DNA of 64,000 nucleotides from JAWKWH01 sp963669455 (GTDB lineage: Bacteria; Pseudomonadota; Alphaproteobacteria; Rhizobiales; Rhizobiaceae). Positions 16,945 through 27,426 of the stretch are shown in pieces. The position numbers and the translations under genes were made by a program. Where the stretch lies: positions 1 through 64,000 of the forward strand of contig OY770026.1 of assembly GCA_963669455.1 (NCBI GenBank), written 5' to 3'. The first letter of the stretch is position 1. Each line of letters opens with the position of its first letter. The notes beneath the pieces are model-generated. The model saw only the letters and a program-made list of their open reading frames with translations, had not been told where the DNA came from and did not search any database.

Positions 16945-17835
16945 TCAAAGGCTGTTGATCGGCACTTTCAATGCCAGCTTACCCTTGTCATCCTTGGGCA
17001 GTTTGCCAGCGCGCATATTCACCTGAAGGGAGGGGATAATCAGTTTTGGCATCGCAAGTGTTTTGTCGCGTTCTTCACGCAAAGCAACAAAATCATCCTC
17101 GGTTTTGCCGACAAGATGGATATTGTGCTGTTTTTCATCTCCGACAGATGTCTCCCATCGGATATCGCGGCCGTTTGGCCCATAGTCGTGACACATGAAC
17201 AATCTCGTTTCATCAGGAAGCGAGAGAACACGTTGGATTGAGTGGAAGAGCTGTCGCGCATCGCCGCCGGGGAAATCCGCCCTGGCGGAACCGCCATCAG
17301 GCATGAATAACGTATCGCCAACGAAAGCCGCATCACCGATGATATGGGTCATGCAGGCTGGTGTGTGGCCCGGCGTATGTATTACCCAAGCGGTCATACC
17401 GCCGATTTGGTAACTGTCCCCCTCACCAAACAGCCGGTCGAATTGCGAGCCATCGCGCTGGAATTCGGTGCCATCGTTAAAGATTTTGCCAAACGTATCC
17501 TGGACCAGCGTGATGTTTTCACCAATTCCAAGCTTGCCGCCAAGTTCCTGTTGGATGTAGGGCGCAGCCGACAGATGATCAGCATGGACGTGGGTTTCGA
17601 TAATCCAATCCAGTTCCCAGCCATTTTTTCTGATTTCACCAATCATCGCGTCAGCATGACCAAAGGTGATGCGCCCTGCTGCGTAATCAATGTCCATAAC
17701 ACTGTCGATGACAGCACAAGCCTGCGAACCCGGATCCTTGACTATATAGGAAATCGTGTTGGTCGCCTCGTCAAAGAAGCCTCGAACATCCGGTTTGAGT
17801 GCCAGATCGGGCTTGAAAGGCAAGGCGTCGGTCAT
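16945..17835 (-). CDS. ETHE1/Blh-like MBL-fold persulfide dioxygenase
   Basis: 296 aa. The metal-binding motif THVHADHLSAA (residues 81-91), then HTPGHTPACM and the later VGDTLF give the iron site of ETHE1-type persulfide dioxygenases, which oxidise glutathione persulfide to sulfite. The start at 17835 is supported by AGGAGA eight bases upstream; a longer reading from 17892 lacks a site. With the downstream DUF442 gene it forms a sulfide-detoxification pair. No BigR repressor gene is present in the window. Confidence 0.85.
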   Translation of the reverse strand: MTDALPFKPDLALKPDVRGFFDEATNTISYIVKDPGSQACAVIDSVMDIDYAAGRITFGHADAMIGEIRKNGWELDWIIETHVHADHLSAAPYIQQELGGKLGIGENITLVQDTFGKIFNDGTEFQRDGSQFDRLFGEGDSYQIGGMTAWVIHTPGHTPACMTHIIGDAAFVGDTLFMPDGGSARADFPGGDARQLFHSIQRVLSLPDETRLFMCHDYGPNGRDIRWETSVGDEKQHNIHLVGKTEDDFVALREERDKTLAMPKLIIPSLQVNMRAGKLPKDDKGKLALKVPINSL

Positions 17836-18010
17836 AACGATCTCTCCTGAAATTGCGGTGTTTGTTGAGCAGGCTATCACCAGCGTCGGCATTTACGCCC
17901 TCACCTATATCAGCAACCATCGCCGCAACAAATGTGATCGCAAAAAAATAGGAGTGTTTTTGGCATAACCCGATGCGAGGCCAACACGGCGCCACCCATG
18001 ATGCACGAAA

Positions 18011-19153
18011 TCATTGGCCGAATAATCCGCCCATCGCCGCCAACCGTTCTATATGACAGTCAGCGTCACCGAACGTCTTGTCGATCATGGTCATCCGCTT
18101 AAAATAGTGGCCAACGGAATATTCCATTGTCATGCCGACACCACCATGAAGCTGGATCGCATTTTCTCCGCAAACCCTTCCGGCACGACCGATTTCCACC
18201 TTGGCGGCCGCCATCGCTCTTGAGCGTTCGTCAGCATCGTCGTTGTCGGCCATCATCGTCGCATACATCGTAATGGAGCGCGCCTGCTCCAGTGCGATAA
18301 ACATATCGACAGCCTTGTGCTGCAACACCTGAAACGCACCGATCGGAACGCCAAACTGTTTTCGCTCCTTGAGATACTCAGTGGTTATTTCGTGCATGAC
18401 CGACATGACGCCAATCGCCTCGGCTGCCAGTGCCGCGATTGCCTGCTCGGCGATCCACTCGATGACAGGCAGTGCATCGTCCGGATCTCCGTAGACATCT
18501 TCGGCAACAACATTTTCCAATGTCAGTTCGGCTGCCCGGCGGCCATCCTGATTGGCATATCCGCGGCGGGTAACACCTTTTGCGCCTGCATCAATCAGAA
18601 ACAGGCCAATACCCTGCCGGTCACGAACGTCGCCACCGGTGCGCGCAGTGACAAATATCTTGTCGGCACAGTCTCCATCCAGCACGACGCTTTTCCCGCC
18701 ATTCAGAATGGCCCCGTCACCGGTTTTGTGAGCAGTGGTTTCGACGTGGTTGAGATCATAGCGTGAATGGCGTTCGGTATGAGCCACCGCCATCTTCAAT
18801 GACCCATCGGCCAGCTGAGGAACCAACGCAGCCCTTTGCTGGCCGGAGCCAGCAAGACGCAGGGCCGCACCGCCAAGGACAATCGTGCCAAAAAACGGCT
18901 CCAGCGACAACGCCCGGCCCAATTCTTCCATGACGATCATCTGGTCAACCGGACCGCCGTCGAGCCCACCGTCAGCTTCAGCGAACGGCAATGCCATCAA
19001 CCCCATTTCCGCAAGCCTGGTCCACATGTCCAAACTCCAACCCTCTTGTCCGGCAAGAACCTGGTTGCGGCTGTCAAAATCATATTTGTCACTGAGCAAC
19101 CGGCTGAGTGCGTCTTTCAACATCGATTGTTCTTCAGAAAGATCAAAGTCCAT
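18011..19153 (-). CDS. Acyl-CoA dehydrogenase (1)
   Basis: 380-aa flavoprotein of the acyl-CoA dehydrogenase family; it oxidises an acyl-CoA to the enoyl-CoA and passes electrons to ETF. N-terminal helical domain from MDFDLSEEQSML, C-terminal helical domain with LHGGVGMTMEYSVGHYFKR. The FAD-domain motifs are looser than in the neighbouring paralogue, which fits the smaller-subunit type often found paired. The start at 19153 has GAAGGA nine bases upstream. It is the last gene of the operon running from 26179. Confidence 0.88.
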   Translation of the reverse strand: MDFDLSEEQSMLKDALSRLLSDKYDFDSRNQVLAGQEGWSLDMWTRLAEMGLMALPFAEADGGLDGGPVDQMIVMEELGRALSLEPFFGTIVLGGAALRLAGSGQQRAALVPQLADGSLKMAVAHTERHSRYDLNHVETTAHKTGDGAILNGGKSVVLDGDCADKIFVTARTGGDVRDRQGIGLFLIDAGAKGVTRRGYANQDGRRAAELTLENVVAEDVYGDPDDALPVIEWIAEQAIAALAAEAIGVMSVMHEITTEYLKERKQFGVPIGAFQVLQHKAVDMFIALEQARSITMYATMMADNDDADERSRAMAAAKVEIGRAGRVCGENAIQLHGGVGMTMEYSVGHYFKRMTMIDKTFGDADCHIERLAAMGGLFGQ

Positions 19154-19167
19154 GGTCGCGTATTCCT

Positions 19168-20370
19168 TCAAAGACCCAACACGGCCTTGGCGATGATGTT
19201 CTTCTGGATCTCGTTGGTGCCACCATAAATCGAGACCTTGCGGTAGTTGAAATAGCCGGGCGCTGCGTGGCCGGCATAGTCCGGCCCGATAGACGGTTCG
19301 TTCGAACCCTCCCCTGCCAGATGCTGCAAGGGCATTGCGTAGGGACCCATTACGTCCATCAGCAGGGATGTTGTTGCCTGCTGGATTTCCGACCCTTTTA
19401 TTTTCAAGATCGAAGAGGCAGGGTCAGGTCTTCCGGTGTTGCCCCGTTTTGCCTCGGCCGCAACAACCCGCAATTGCGTCATTTCCAGGGCTTTCAGATC
19501 GATCTCAATGGCAGCGAGTTTTTCGCGGAACTTGCGGTCCTCGATCAGAGGGCGGCCACCTGACATCTCCATGGAGGCCAATTCCCGGATGCGGGCGATA
19601 CGCTGTTTCGAATAGCCGACACGCGCTATGTTCACCCGCTCGTTTCCAAGCAGGAACTTGGCGTAGTCCCAACCATGGTTTTCTTCGCCGACGAGGTTTT
19701 CAATCGGCACGCGCACGTCGGTGAAAAACACTTCGTTGACCTCCCTGCCACCGTCGATGGTGGCAATCGGGCGAACGTCGATACCAGGTGTTTTCATGTC
19801 CACCAGTAGAAAGGAAATCCCCTCCTGCTTCTTGCCTTCACTGGAGGTGCGAACCAGACAGAAAATCCAGTCGGCAAACTGAGCCAGCGTCGTCCAGGTT
19901 TTTTGACCGTTGACCACAAAATGATCGCCATTGCGGATCGCTTTGGTCTTGAGTGAGGCCAGATCCGAGCCTGAACCCGGTTCGGAAAAGCCTTGGCACC
20001 ACCAGTCATCCAGGTTCAAAATACGCGGCAAATAGTGTTTCTTCTGTGCCTCATTGCCAAAGGTGTAAATCACCGGCCCAACCATGTTGGTGCCGAAGGG
20101 CAATGGCGATGGGGCGGGAAATTTCTGCAGCTCTTCTAAGTATATATACTGCTTCATGGGCCCCCACCCGGTGCCGCCGAATTCCACCGGCCAGTGCGGT
20201 GCGCCCCAACCTTTTTCGTTCAAAATGCGCGTCCAGCGGATCATGTCGTCCTTGTCGGCATATTCCCCGGCCTTGGTGCGAGACAGAATGTCGCCGGGAA
20301 GACTGTCGGCAATGAAGCTCCTGACCTCATCTCGAAACGCGATTTCCTCGCCGGTAAATCGAAGATCCAT
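19168..20370 (-). CDS. Acyl-CoA dehydrogenase (2)
   Basis: 400 aa. The FAD/substrate segment WCQGFSEPGSGSDLASLKT and NGQKTWTTLAQFADW are the classic acyl-CoA dehydrogenase signatures, and the C-terminus has YGGTNEIQKNIIAKAVLGL. The start at 20370 follows GGGAGA at seven bases; the longer TTG reading does not. It lies 15 bp upstream of the first dehydrogenase gene. Such unequal pairs can act together as a heteromeric enzyme on steroid, branched or aromatic side-chain CoA esters; the substrate here is not known. Confidence 0.9.
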   Translation of the reverse strand: MDLRFTGEEIAFRDEVRSFIADSLPGDILSRTKAGEYADKDDMIRWTRILNEKGWGAPHWPVEFGGTGWGPMKQYIYLEELQKFPAPSPLPFGTNMVGPVIYTFGNEAQKKHYLPRILNLDDWWCQGFSEPGSGSDLASLKTKAIRNGDHFVVNGQKTWTTLAQFADWIFCLVRTSSEGKKQEGISFLLVDMKTPGIDVRPIATIDGGREVNEVFFTDVRVPIENLVGEENHGWDYAKFLLGNERVNIARVGYSKQRIARIRELASMEMSGGRPLIEDRKFREKLAAIEIDLKALEMTQLRVVAAEAKRGNTGRPDPASSILKIKGSEIQQATTSLLMDVMGPYAMPLQHLAGEGSNEPSIGPDYAGHAAPGYFNYRKVSIYGGTNEIQKNIIAKAVLGL

Positions 20371-20383
20371 CAACTGTCTCCCG

Positions 20384-21557
<1,174 letters not shown>

Positions 21558-21565
<8 letters not shown>

Positions 21566-23246
21566 GCCTGGTTCCTCCATGCAGCGTCCTGGCGGCATTT
21601 GCCTTCGCTGCCTCTTCCTGTTTCAGTTCGAGTTTCGACAATTTTCCGACGGGCGTTTTTGGCAATGATCCTCGAAATTCCAGCGCCGCCGGCATCTCAT
21701 GCGGCCCAAGCCGCGATTTCAAGAATGCTTTTAAAACATCCAGCGACAGGTCCGAGGCGCCGTCGCACAATTTGATAAACGCTTTCGCCGCTTCACCCCG
21801 ATAGTCGTCGGCGATACCAATCACCAGCACCTCCTCGACATCTGGATGTTCGTAGATGGCTTGTTCGATCATCTGCGGGTAGACATTGAAGCCGCCGGAA
21901 ATAATCATGTCCTTCTTGCGATCAACAATGAAGAAAAAACCCTCTTCATCCATGTAACCGATATCGCCGGTCAGGAACCATCCATCAACAAATGACCTTT
22001 CGTTTTCATCCGGCCGGTTGAAATAGCTTTTGATGACATTTTTTCCCCGCACCGCCAATTCACCGGTTTCGCCAGTGGTAAGCGTTGCCGTTGGATCGTC
22101 GAGCGACACGACCTGCATATAGACGCCTGGCAGAGGAATGCCGATGGAAGCAGATTTTTCCGGCCTGCCAAACGGCAGATTGGTTCCCGCCGGCGCCGTC
22201 TCGCTCATGCCCCATCCGCCAACAAGCTCAAGGCCGGTTTTGTCGAAAAACCGGGTGGCAATTTCGACCGGCATCGGGGCTCCGCCGGATGATGCAATCC
22301 TCAAGGATGACAGGTCGCGCTGCTCGAAACCTGGCACCGCGCAGATTGCAATCCACATGGTTGGGACACCCGGAAAAACCGTTACGCCAGCCTCGATATC
22401 GTTCAATGCTTCGTGCGGGTCAAACTGGGTTTTGAGCCAAAGTTCATTTCCGGCGCGAAGCGAACGCAACATCACTACCGACAGGCCGTAGATATGGAAC
22501 AACGGCAAACAAAGCAGAATTTTGTCTGGCTCTTCACTCAGAAGCTTCCAACCTTCAGACCAGTTTTCGTAGGACGAGACTGCGGCGGAGAGATTTTCGT
22601 GGGTTAACATTGCGGCCTTGGGAAGGCCGGTCGTTCCACCGGTGTATTGAAGCAAAGCCAGCGATGTCAGTTCAATATCGGGAAAGCAAAGACCGTCGGG
22701 CGCTTCACTCACATCACACCAGATCATGCAGCTGCCGTCTGAGGGTAGTGCGCCAACGTGATCTCCACCGCCCCATAGGCTTTCATCGCAGATAATCAGT
22801 TGGCCCTTAAAATTCGAGGAAACAAACTTTGTGGCTTCTTCTGCCAGAAGTCCGATATTGGTCGAGACCAATATCGTTGCTCCGCTGTCTGACAATTTGT
22901 GCGCGAGCATGGGAGACGCATCTAGCGGGCTTGCGTGAACCACCGTTGCGCCCGCCTTCAATGCGGCAAAAAAGCAGATTGGATGCCAAGGCGTGTTCGG
23001 CAGCAACAGGGCAATGCGGTCGCCAGGATGTATCCCCATCGACATGAAACGGCGTGTTGCCGTTTCTATTGCCTCTGCCAATTGACGATAGGTGATTTTG
23101 CGCGCGCAATAATCGATAGCCGGTCTGTCCGGCCACTTATCCGCAGCCTGATCGACCAGATCATGGATGGGAAACGTCTCAATCGCCATTCCGGCACTCA
23201 AGCCTGGTGGATAAGAAGCCTCCCAAGGTGCGGCAATTGAATTCAA
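21558..23246 (-). CDS. Long-chain fatty-acid-CoA ligase
   Basis: 562 aa from the TTG at 23246. It activates a fatty or aromatic acid to its CoA thioester through an acyl-AMP. The AMP-binding signature YTGGTTGLPKAAMLTHEN, GGWGMSETAPAGTNLP and the C-terminal hinge VDRKKDMIISGG are clear. The TTG start was chosen because AGGAGG in the last codons of fadB lies just before it and gives the family-like N-terminus NSIAAPWEASYPPG; an ATG at 23288 is an alternative. It is coupled to fadB by a stop/SD overlap. Confidence 0.88.
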
Positions 23247-23250
23247 AAAG

Positions 23251-25341
23251 TCACACACCTCCTGCCTGGAATTGAGCAAAACCGGCATCCTCGCCAACCA
23301 GCTTTTTGAGCAAAGCGGACGGTTTGAACACGTCATTGCCTGTCTTACCGTGCCAATGCTCCAATCTTTCAACGATCTGTTTCAGACCCTTACTGTCGGC
23401 CCAAAACATCGGACCGCCCTTTCCGATTGGAAAGCCGTATCCATTGGTCCAGACAATATCGATGTCCGAAGGTCTGGCAGCTATTTTCTCTTCAAGAATT
23501 TTCGCACCCTCATTGATCATCGGATAGAGCGTCCGCTCGGTGATTTCCGCGCCCGAAATGTGGCGCCTAGTGATCTTCTGATCGGCTGCTTTTTCCTCAA
23601 TCAAATCTGCAATCCATTGATCGGGGATCGGGGTGCGCCCATCGTCATAACGATAGTATCCCGAGCCGGTTTTCTGACCATAACGGCCGGCTTCGCAAAT
23701 AGCGTCCGCGATAACCGCGCTTTTGCCCAGCGACTTGCGGGTGCGCCAGCCAATGTCCAGCCCGGCTAGATCACCCATGGCGAAAGGACCCATCGGCCAC
23801 CCGAACTCCAGAAATACCTTATCAACCTCTTCGGGAAGCGCGCCTTCCAGAAGCAGTGCCTCCAATTCGCTTCCGCGTGCGCCAAGCATACGGTTTCCGA
23901 TAAACCCGTGACAAACACCGGACACCACCGGAACCTTGCCAATTCGTTTTGCCACATCAAGTGCGGTGGCAAGCACATCCGGCGCGGTGGCTTCGCCTCT
24001 TACGATCTCAAGCAGTTTCATCACATTGGCAGGCGAAAAAAAGTGCATGCCAAGAACATCGCCCGGGCGTTTGGTGAACCGTGCGATCGCATCAATATCC
24101 AGATAGGAGGTGTTCGATGCGAGGATCGCACCCGGTTTTGCAATATCATCCAATTTTGTGAATACGTCTTTCTTGATGCCGATTTCCTCGAACACGACTT
24201 CAATGATCAGGTCGCAATCGGCGAGGTCGGCATAATCTGTCGTACCGGTATAGCGCGTCATGCGCTCGGCTTTTTTTTGTTCAGACAATGAGCCGCGCGA
24301 AACCGAGATGTCATAGGTTTTTGAGATTCGTGCCAGGCCGGCATCAAGTGCGTCCTGGTTCATCTCCAATAGCGTTACCGGATACCCGCCATTGACGAAT
24401 GACATGGAAATACCGGCGCCCATGGTGCCACCACCGATGATGCCAATCTTCTCCAGTTTGCGTGGTTTATCATCGCGGCTGACGCCAGGCACTTTGGCCG
24501 CTTCGCGTTGGGCAAAAAACAGGTGGCGCTGCGCGCGTGATTGATCTCCATTGACAAGCTGGACAAAATATTCCCGCTCCTTTGCTATGGCGTCATCGAA
24601 CGGCATCAATACCGCATTTCGCACAGACTGGGCGCAAATCACCGGCGCCTCAAGGCCGCGCGCCTTTTTCTTCACACCATCGATCAGCTTGTCGAGAGTT
24701 TTGGGATTGGCCTTCGCGGCAGCAAGTTTTTCATCGCGATCACGGATCTGAACAGGGTTGCGATTGTCGGCAATGATTTTTTCGGCAAATGCGACGGCCG
24801 ACGCCAGCAGATCATCGCCCGCAATTTCATCGACGACACCATGCGCCTCGGCTTCTTTCGCGCCGATCGGATTGCCGGATGTAATCATCTGCACCGCTTT
24901 TTCCGGCCCCACAAGACGCGGCAACCTCTGGGTCCCACCGGCACCTGGCAGGAGGCCGAGCTTGACCTCGGGGAGGCCCACTTTTGCACTGCCGGCCGCG
25001 ACACGGAAATGACACCCCAAGGCCAGTTCAAGCCCGCCGCCCAGTGCCGTGCCATGAATTGCTGCAACCGTCGGCTTTTGAAATGTCTCCAGCGTATCGA
25101 TCAGATCGGGCAAGCTCGGTTGCTGCATTGGCTTGCCAAATTCGGTGATGTCTGCACCAGCGATAAACGTACGCCCGGCGCAAATCAGCACCATCGCATC
25201 AACATTGTCATCATCACGCAGTTCTTGCATGGCTTTGTCGAGCGGTTGGCGCAGACGGAAACTCAGCGCATTGACCGGCGGATTATCGAGTGTGACAATC
25301 GCGATACCACCCTGCCGGGTAACGGAAATATAGTCTGACAT
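23251..25341 (-). CDS. fadB: Enoyl-CoA hydratase/3-hydroxyacyl-CoA dehydrogenase
   Basis: A 696-aa bifunctional beta-oxidation enzyme. N-terminal crotonase domain (to about residue 200; AGADITEFGKP, GTALGGGLELALGCHFR), NAD-binding domain starting near residue 300 with IGIIGGGTMGAGI, then the dehydrogenase motif HFFSPANVMKLLEIVRG and the C-terminal domain. The order and length match the FadJ/peroxisomal bifunctional type. GGGAGA precedes the ATG at 25341. In the same operon as the thiolase, ligase and two dehydrogenases it completes a beta-oxidation cycle. The gene symbol is given by function; fadJ is equally possible. Confidence 0.9.
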   Translation of the reverse strand: MSDYISVTRQGGIAIVTLDNPPVNALSFRLRQPLDKAMQELRDDDNVDAMVLICAGRTFIAGADITEFGKPMQQPSLPDLIDTLETFQKPTVAAIHGTALGGGLELALGCHFRVAAGSAKVGLPEVKLGLLPGAGGTQRLPRLVGPEKAVQMITSGNPIGAKEAEAHGVVDEIAGDDLLASAVAFAEKIIADNRNPVQIRDRDEKLAAAKANPKTLDKLIDGVKKKARGLEAPVICAQSVRNAVLMPFDDAIAKEREYFVQLVNGDQSRAQRHLFFAQREAAKVPGVSRDDKPRKLEKIGIIGGGTMGAGISMSFVNGGYPVTLLEMNQDALDAGLARISKTYDISVSRGSLSEQKKAERMTRYTGTTDYADLADCDLIIEVVFEEIGIKKDVFTKLDDIAKPGAILASNTSYLDIDAIARFTKRPGDVLGMHFFSPANVMKLLEIVRGEATAPDVLATALDVAKRIGKVPVVSGVCHGFIGNRMLGARGSELEALLLEGALPEEVDKVFLEFGWPMGPFAMGDLAGLDIGWRTRKSLGKSAVIADAICEAGRYGQKTGSGYYRYDDGRTPIPDQWIADLIEEKAADQKITRRHISGAEITERTLYPMINEGAKILEEKIAARPSDIDIVWTNGYGFPIGKGGPMFWADSKGLKQIVERLEHWHGKTGNDVFKPSALLKKLVGEDAGFAQFQAGGV

Positions 25342-25381
25342 TATTTCTCCCATGTTGGCGAAACCATTCGCCGGAATGTTT

Positions 25382-26179
25382 TCAAGCAGACGCGCCGCAT
25401 TGAATTATGAAATCCTCGATAAGGCGTGCAGTCCGCCCGGGTTGTTCGATACACGGCAGATGGCCGGCATCCTCAACGATCTCAAATCGTGCGCCATCAA
25501 TCAATTCGGCCATTGAGCGGACGAGTTCGGGCGGGGTTGAGACGTCCTGATCGCCAACAATACAAAGTGCCGGAACGGTAAGTGCGCGTGTCGAGCCGGT
25601 CAAATCGCAGTCGCGGATTGCCGCACATGTTCCGACATATCCATCGATGCTGATTCGTGTGAGCATGGAAACATAGCCGATATAGTCTGCGTTGTCGGCA
25701 GACCGGTAGGGGGTGGTGAACCACCTTTCCATGATGGCGTCAACAATCCGAGCAATGCCGCCATCGCTCACGGCTGCAATCCGCTCATTCCAAAGGGCAT
25801 TGTTCCCGATCTTGTGGGCTGTGTCACACAATATAAGTGACGATACGAGGTCCGGCCTCCGTGAGGCCAGGCCCTGTGCGATCATTCCACCCACCGACAG
25901 GCCCACAATTGTTGCTTTGCCGACTTTTAGATGATCCAGTAGAGCGCCAAGATCAGCAACGAGGTCGGCCATTTTATAGGGCGGTTCAGTTGCTTCTGAC
26001 AAACCATGGCCGCGCTTGTCATAACGGATAATCCTGAAATCTTGCGAAAGGTGGTCGATAACCGAATCCCAAATACGAAAGTCCGTTCCAAGGGAGTTGG
26101 AAAAAACAATCACCGGCTGATCCGCACGACCACAGTCGTGATAGTGCAATACGACCCCGTTTACGCGTACGAATCTCAT
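25382..26179 (-). CDS. pcaD: 3-oxoadipate enol-lactonase-like alpha/beta hydrolase
   Basis: 265 aa, alpha/beta-hydrolase fold. Nucleophile Ser in VGLSVGGMIAQGL, oxyanion segment FSNSLGTDFRIWDSV, catalytic His in DAGHLPCIEQP. The N-terminus VRVNGVVLHYHDCG and the overall length match PcaD, which opens beta-ketoadipate enol-lactone in aromatic catabolism. No other pca gene is in the window, so it may serve a different lactone or ester in this operon. It is the first gene of the run down to 18011 and lies 20 bp after a perfect palindrome. Confidence 0.78.
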   Translation of the reverse strand: MRFVRVNGVVLHYHDCGRADQPVIVFSNSLGTDFRIWDSVIDHLSQDFRIIRYDKRGHGLSEATEPPYKMADLVADLGALLDHLKVGKATIVGLSVGGMIAQGLASRRPDLVSSLILCDTAHKIGNNALWNERIAAVSDGGIARIVDAIMERWFTTPYRSADNADYIGYVSMLTRISIDGYVGTCAAIRDCDLTGSTRALTVPALCIVGDQDVSTPPELVRSMAELIDGARFEIVEDAGHLPCIEQPGRTARLIEDFIIQCGASA

Positions 26180-26199
26180 TCATCAACATCCTGAAAATA

Positions 26200-26217
26200 C
26201 ATACTACCGAGTATGTT
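26200..26217. promoter_or_regulatory. Palindromic operator of the beta-oxidation operon
   Basis: A perfect inverted repeat ACATACT-ACCG-AGTATGT begins 21 nt upstream of the first gene of the operon. Its size and sequence style (ATACT-N4-AGTAT) resemble sites of TetR-family repressors that control fatty-acid or acyl-CoA catabolism. No TetR gene is visible nearby, so the regulator would be encoded elsewhere. Confidence 0.6.
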
Positions 26218-26276
26218 GCATCGCTGGTGGAAGGTCAATTCTCAACCGTGTGATCTACTGTTCGCCAACGGTTGTT

Positions 26277-27317
26277 TCAGATTGACCGGTTGTCTGATGC
26301 TACATGCGATCTATCAGCTTCGTTTTCCGCCCGCGCTGCCTGCAGTGCGGTGACAGCAATCATGTTGTAGACATCGTCTTTGTTGCAGCCACGGGACAGG
26401 TCATTGGCCGGCTTTGCAAGACCTTGCAATATCGGACCGATGGCTTGTGCACCACCGATCCGCTGGGCGATCTTATAGCCGATATTCCCGGCATTGAGAT
26501 CGGGAAACACGAACACATTCGCCAGGCCGCGGAGCGGAGATTCCGGAGCCTTTGAACCCGCCACTTCGGGCAAAAAGGCCGCATCAAACTGAAGCTCGCC
26601 GTCGATCGCGAGATCAGGTGCTTTTTCCTTGGCAATCTTGGCTGCCTCGACCATCTTGGTAACGGTTGCATGCCGGGCACTCCCCTTGGTCGAAAACGAC
26701 AGCATCGCCACGCGCGCTTCTTCGCCGGTCATCGAATGGCAATTTGCCGCCGAAGCTATGGCTATCTCGGCCAGTTCCCCGGCATCGGGTTCGGCAATGA
26801 GACCGCAATCGGCAAAGATCACCGGGCCACAGCGCGGCAAATGATCCCCCGTCAAGTTCATCAGGAAGAAGCTGGAAACGAGCTCTGCGTCATCCGCCTT
26901 TCCGATGATCTGTAATGCGGCGCGAACAGTATCGGCTGTCGTGGCAACCGCGCCGCCAATCGTACCATCGGCTTTTCCCCGGCGCACCATCATCGCGGCA
27001 AAGTTCAACGGATTGAGAATGGCTTCGTGCGCGGCGTCAATGTCAACGCCGCGGTGCGTTCTAAGTTTGTGATACGCTTCCGCGAACTGACCCAGCAAAG
27101 GTGATCCGGCCGGGTCAATGATCCGAAGGCCCGTTATATCCTGCCCGATAGAAGCCGAACTGGCGCGAATTTTTGCTTCATCACCGAGCAGAATAATGTC
27201 AGCCAAACCATCAGCGGTGGCACGCACTGCCGCTTCGATGATACGGTCATCTTCGCCTTCAGCCAGAACGATCCGCATTTTGCTGGATTGCGCAGCGACG
27301 ACTATTCCGTCCATCAT
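26277..27317 (-). CDS. pta: Phosphate acetyltransferase
   Basis: Interconverts acetyl-CoA and acetyl phosphate. 346 aa, the short form without the N-terminal regulatory domains of E. coli Pta. Visible are RIVLAEGEDDRIIEAA at the N-terminus, KADGTIGGAVATTADT, FADCGLIAEPDAGELAEIA, MLSFSTKGSA and the C-terminal FPDLNAGNIGYKIAQRIGG, all typical. The acetate kinase gene that usually accompanies it is not adjacent: glpK lies upstream and pcaD downstream. A phosphotransbutyrylase role is possible but the motifs favour Pta. Confidence 0.9.
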   Translation of the reverse strand: MMDGIVVAAQSSKMRIVLAEGEDDRIIEAAVRATADGLADIILLGDEAKIRASSASIGQDITGLRIIDPAGSPLLGQFAEAYHKLRTHRGVDIDAAHEAILNPLNFAAMMVRRGKADGTIGGAVATTADTVRAALQIIGKADDAELVSSFFLMNLTGDHLPRCGPVIFADCGLIAEPDAGELAEIAIASAANCHSMTGEEARVAMLSFSTKGSARHATVTKMVEAAKIAKEKAPDLAIDGELQFDAAFLPEVAGSKAPESPLRGLANVFVFPDLNAGNIGYKIAQRIGGAQAIGPILQGLAKPANDLSRGCNKDDVYNMIAVTALQAARAENEADRSHVASDNRSI

Positions 27318-27426
27318 GATCTGGTTGCCTTTCAGTGCGCCGACATTGTCTTATTTATCATGTCTCAACGCCAAGGAATTTCTGTGAGGTGGGACGCCGT
27401 TCAGCAAGGTCTGTATTATCGATCCG

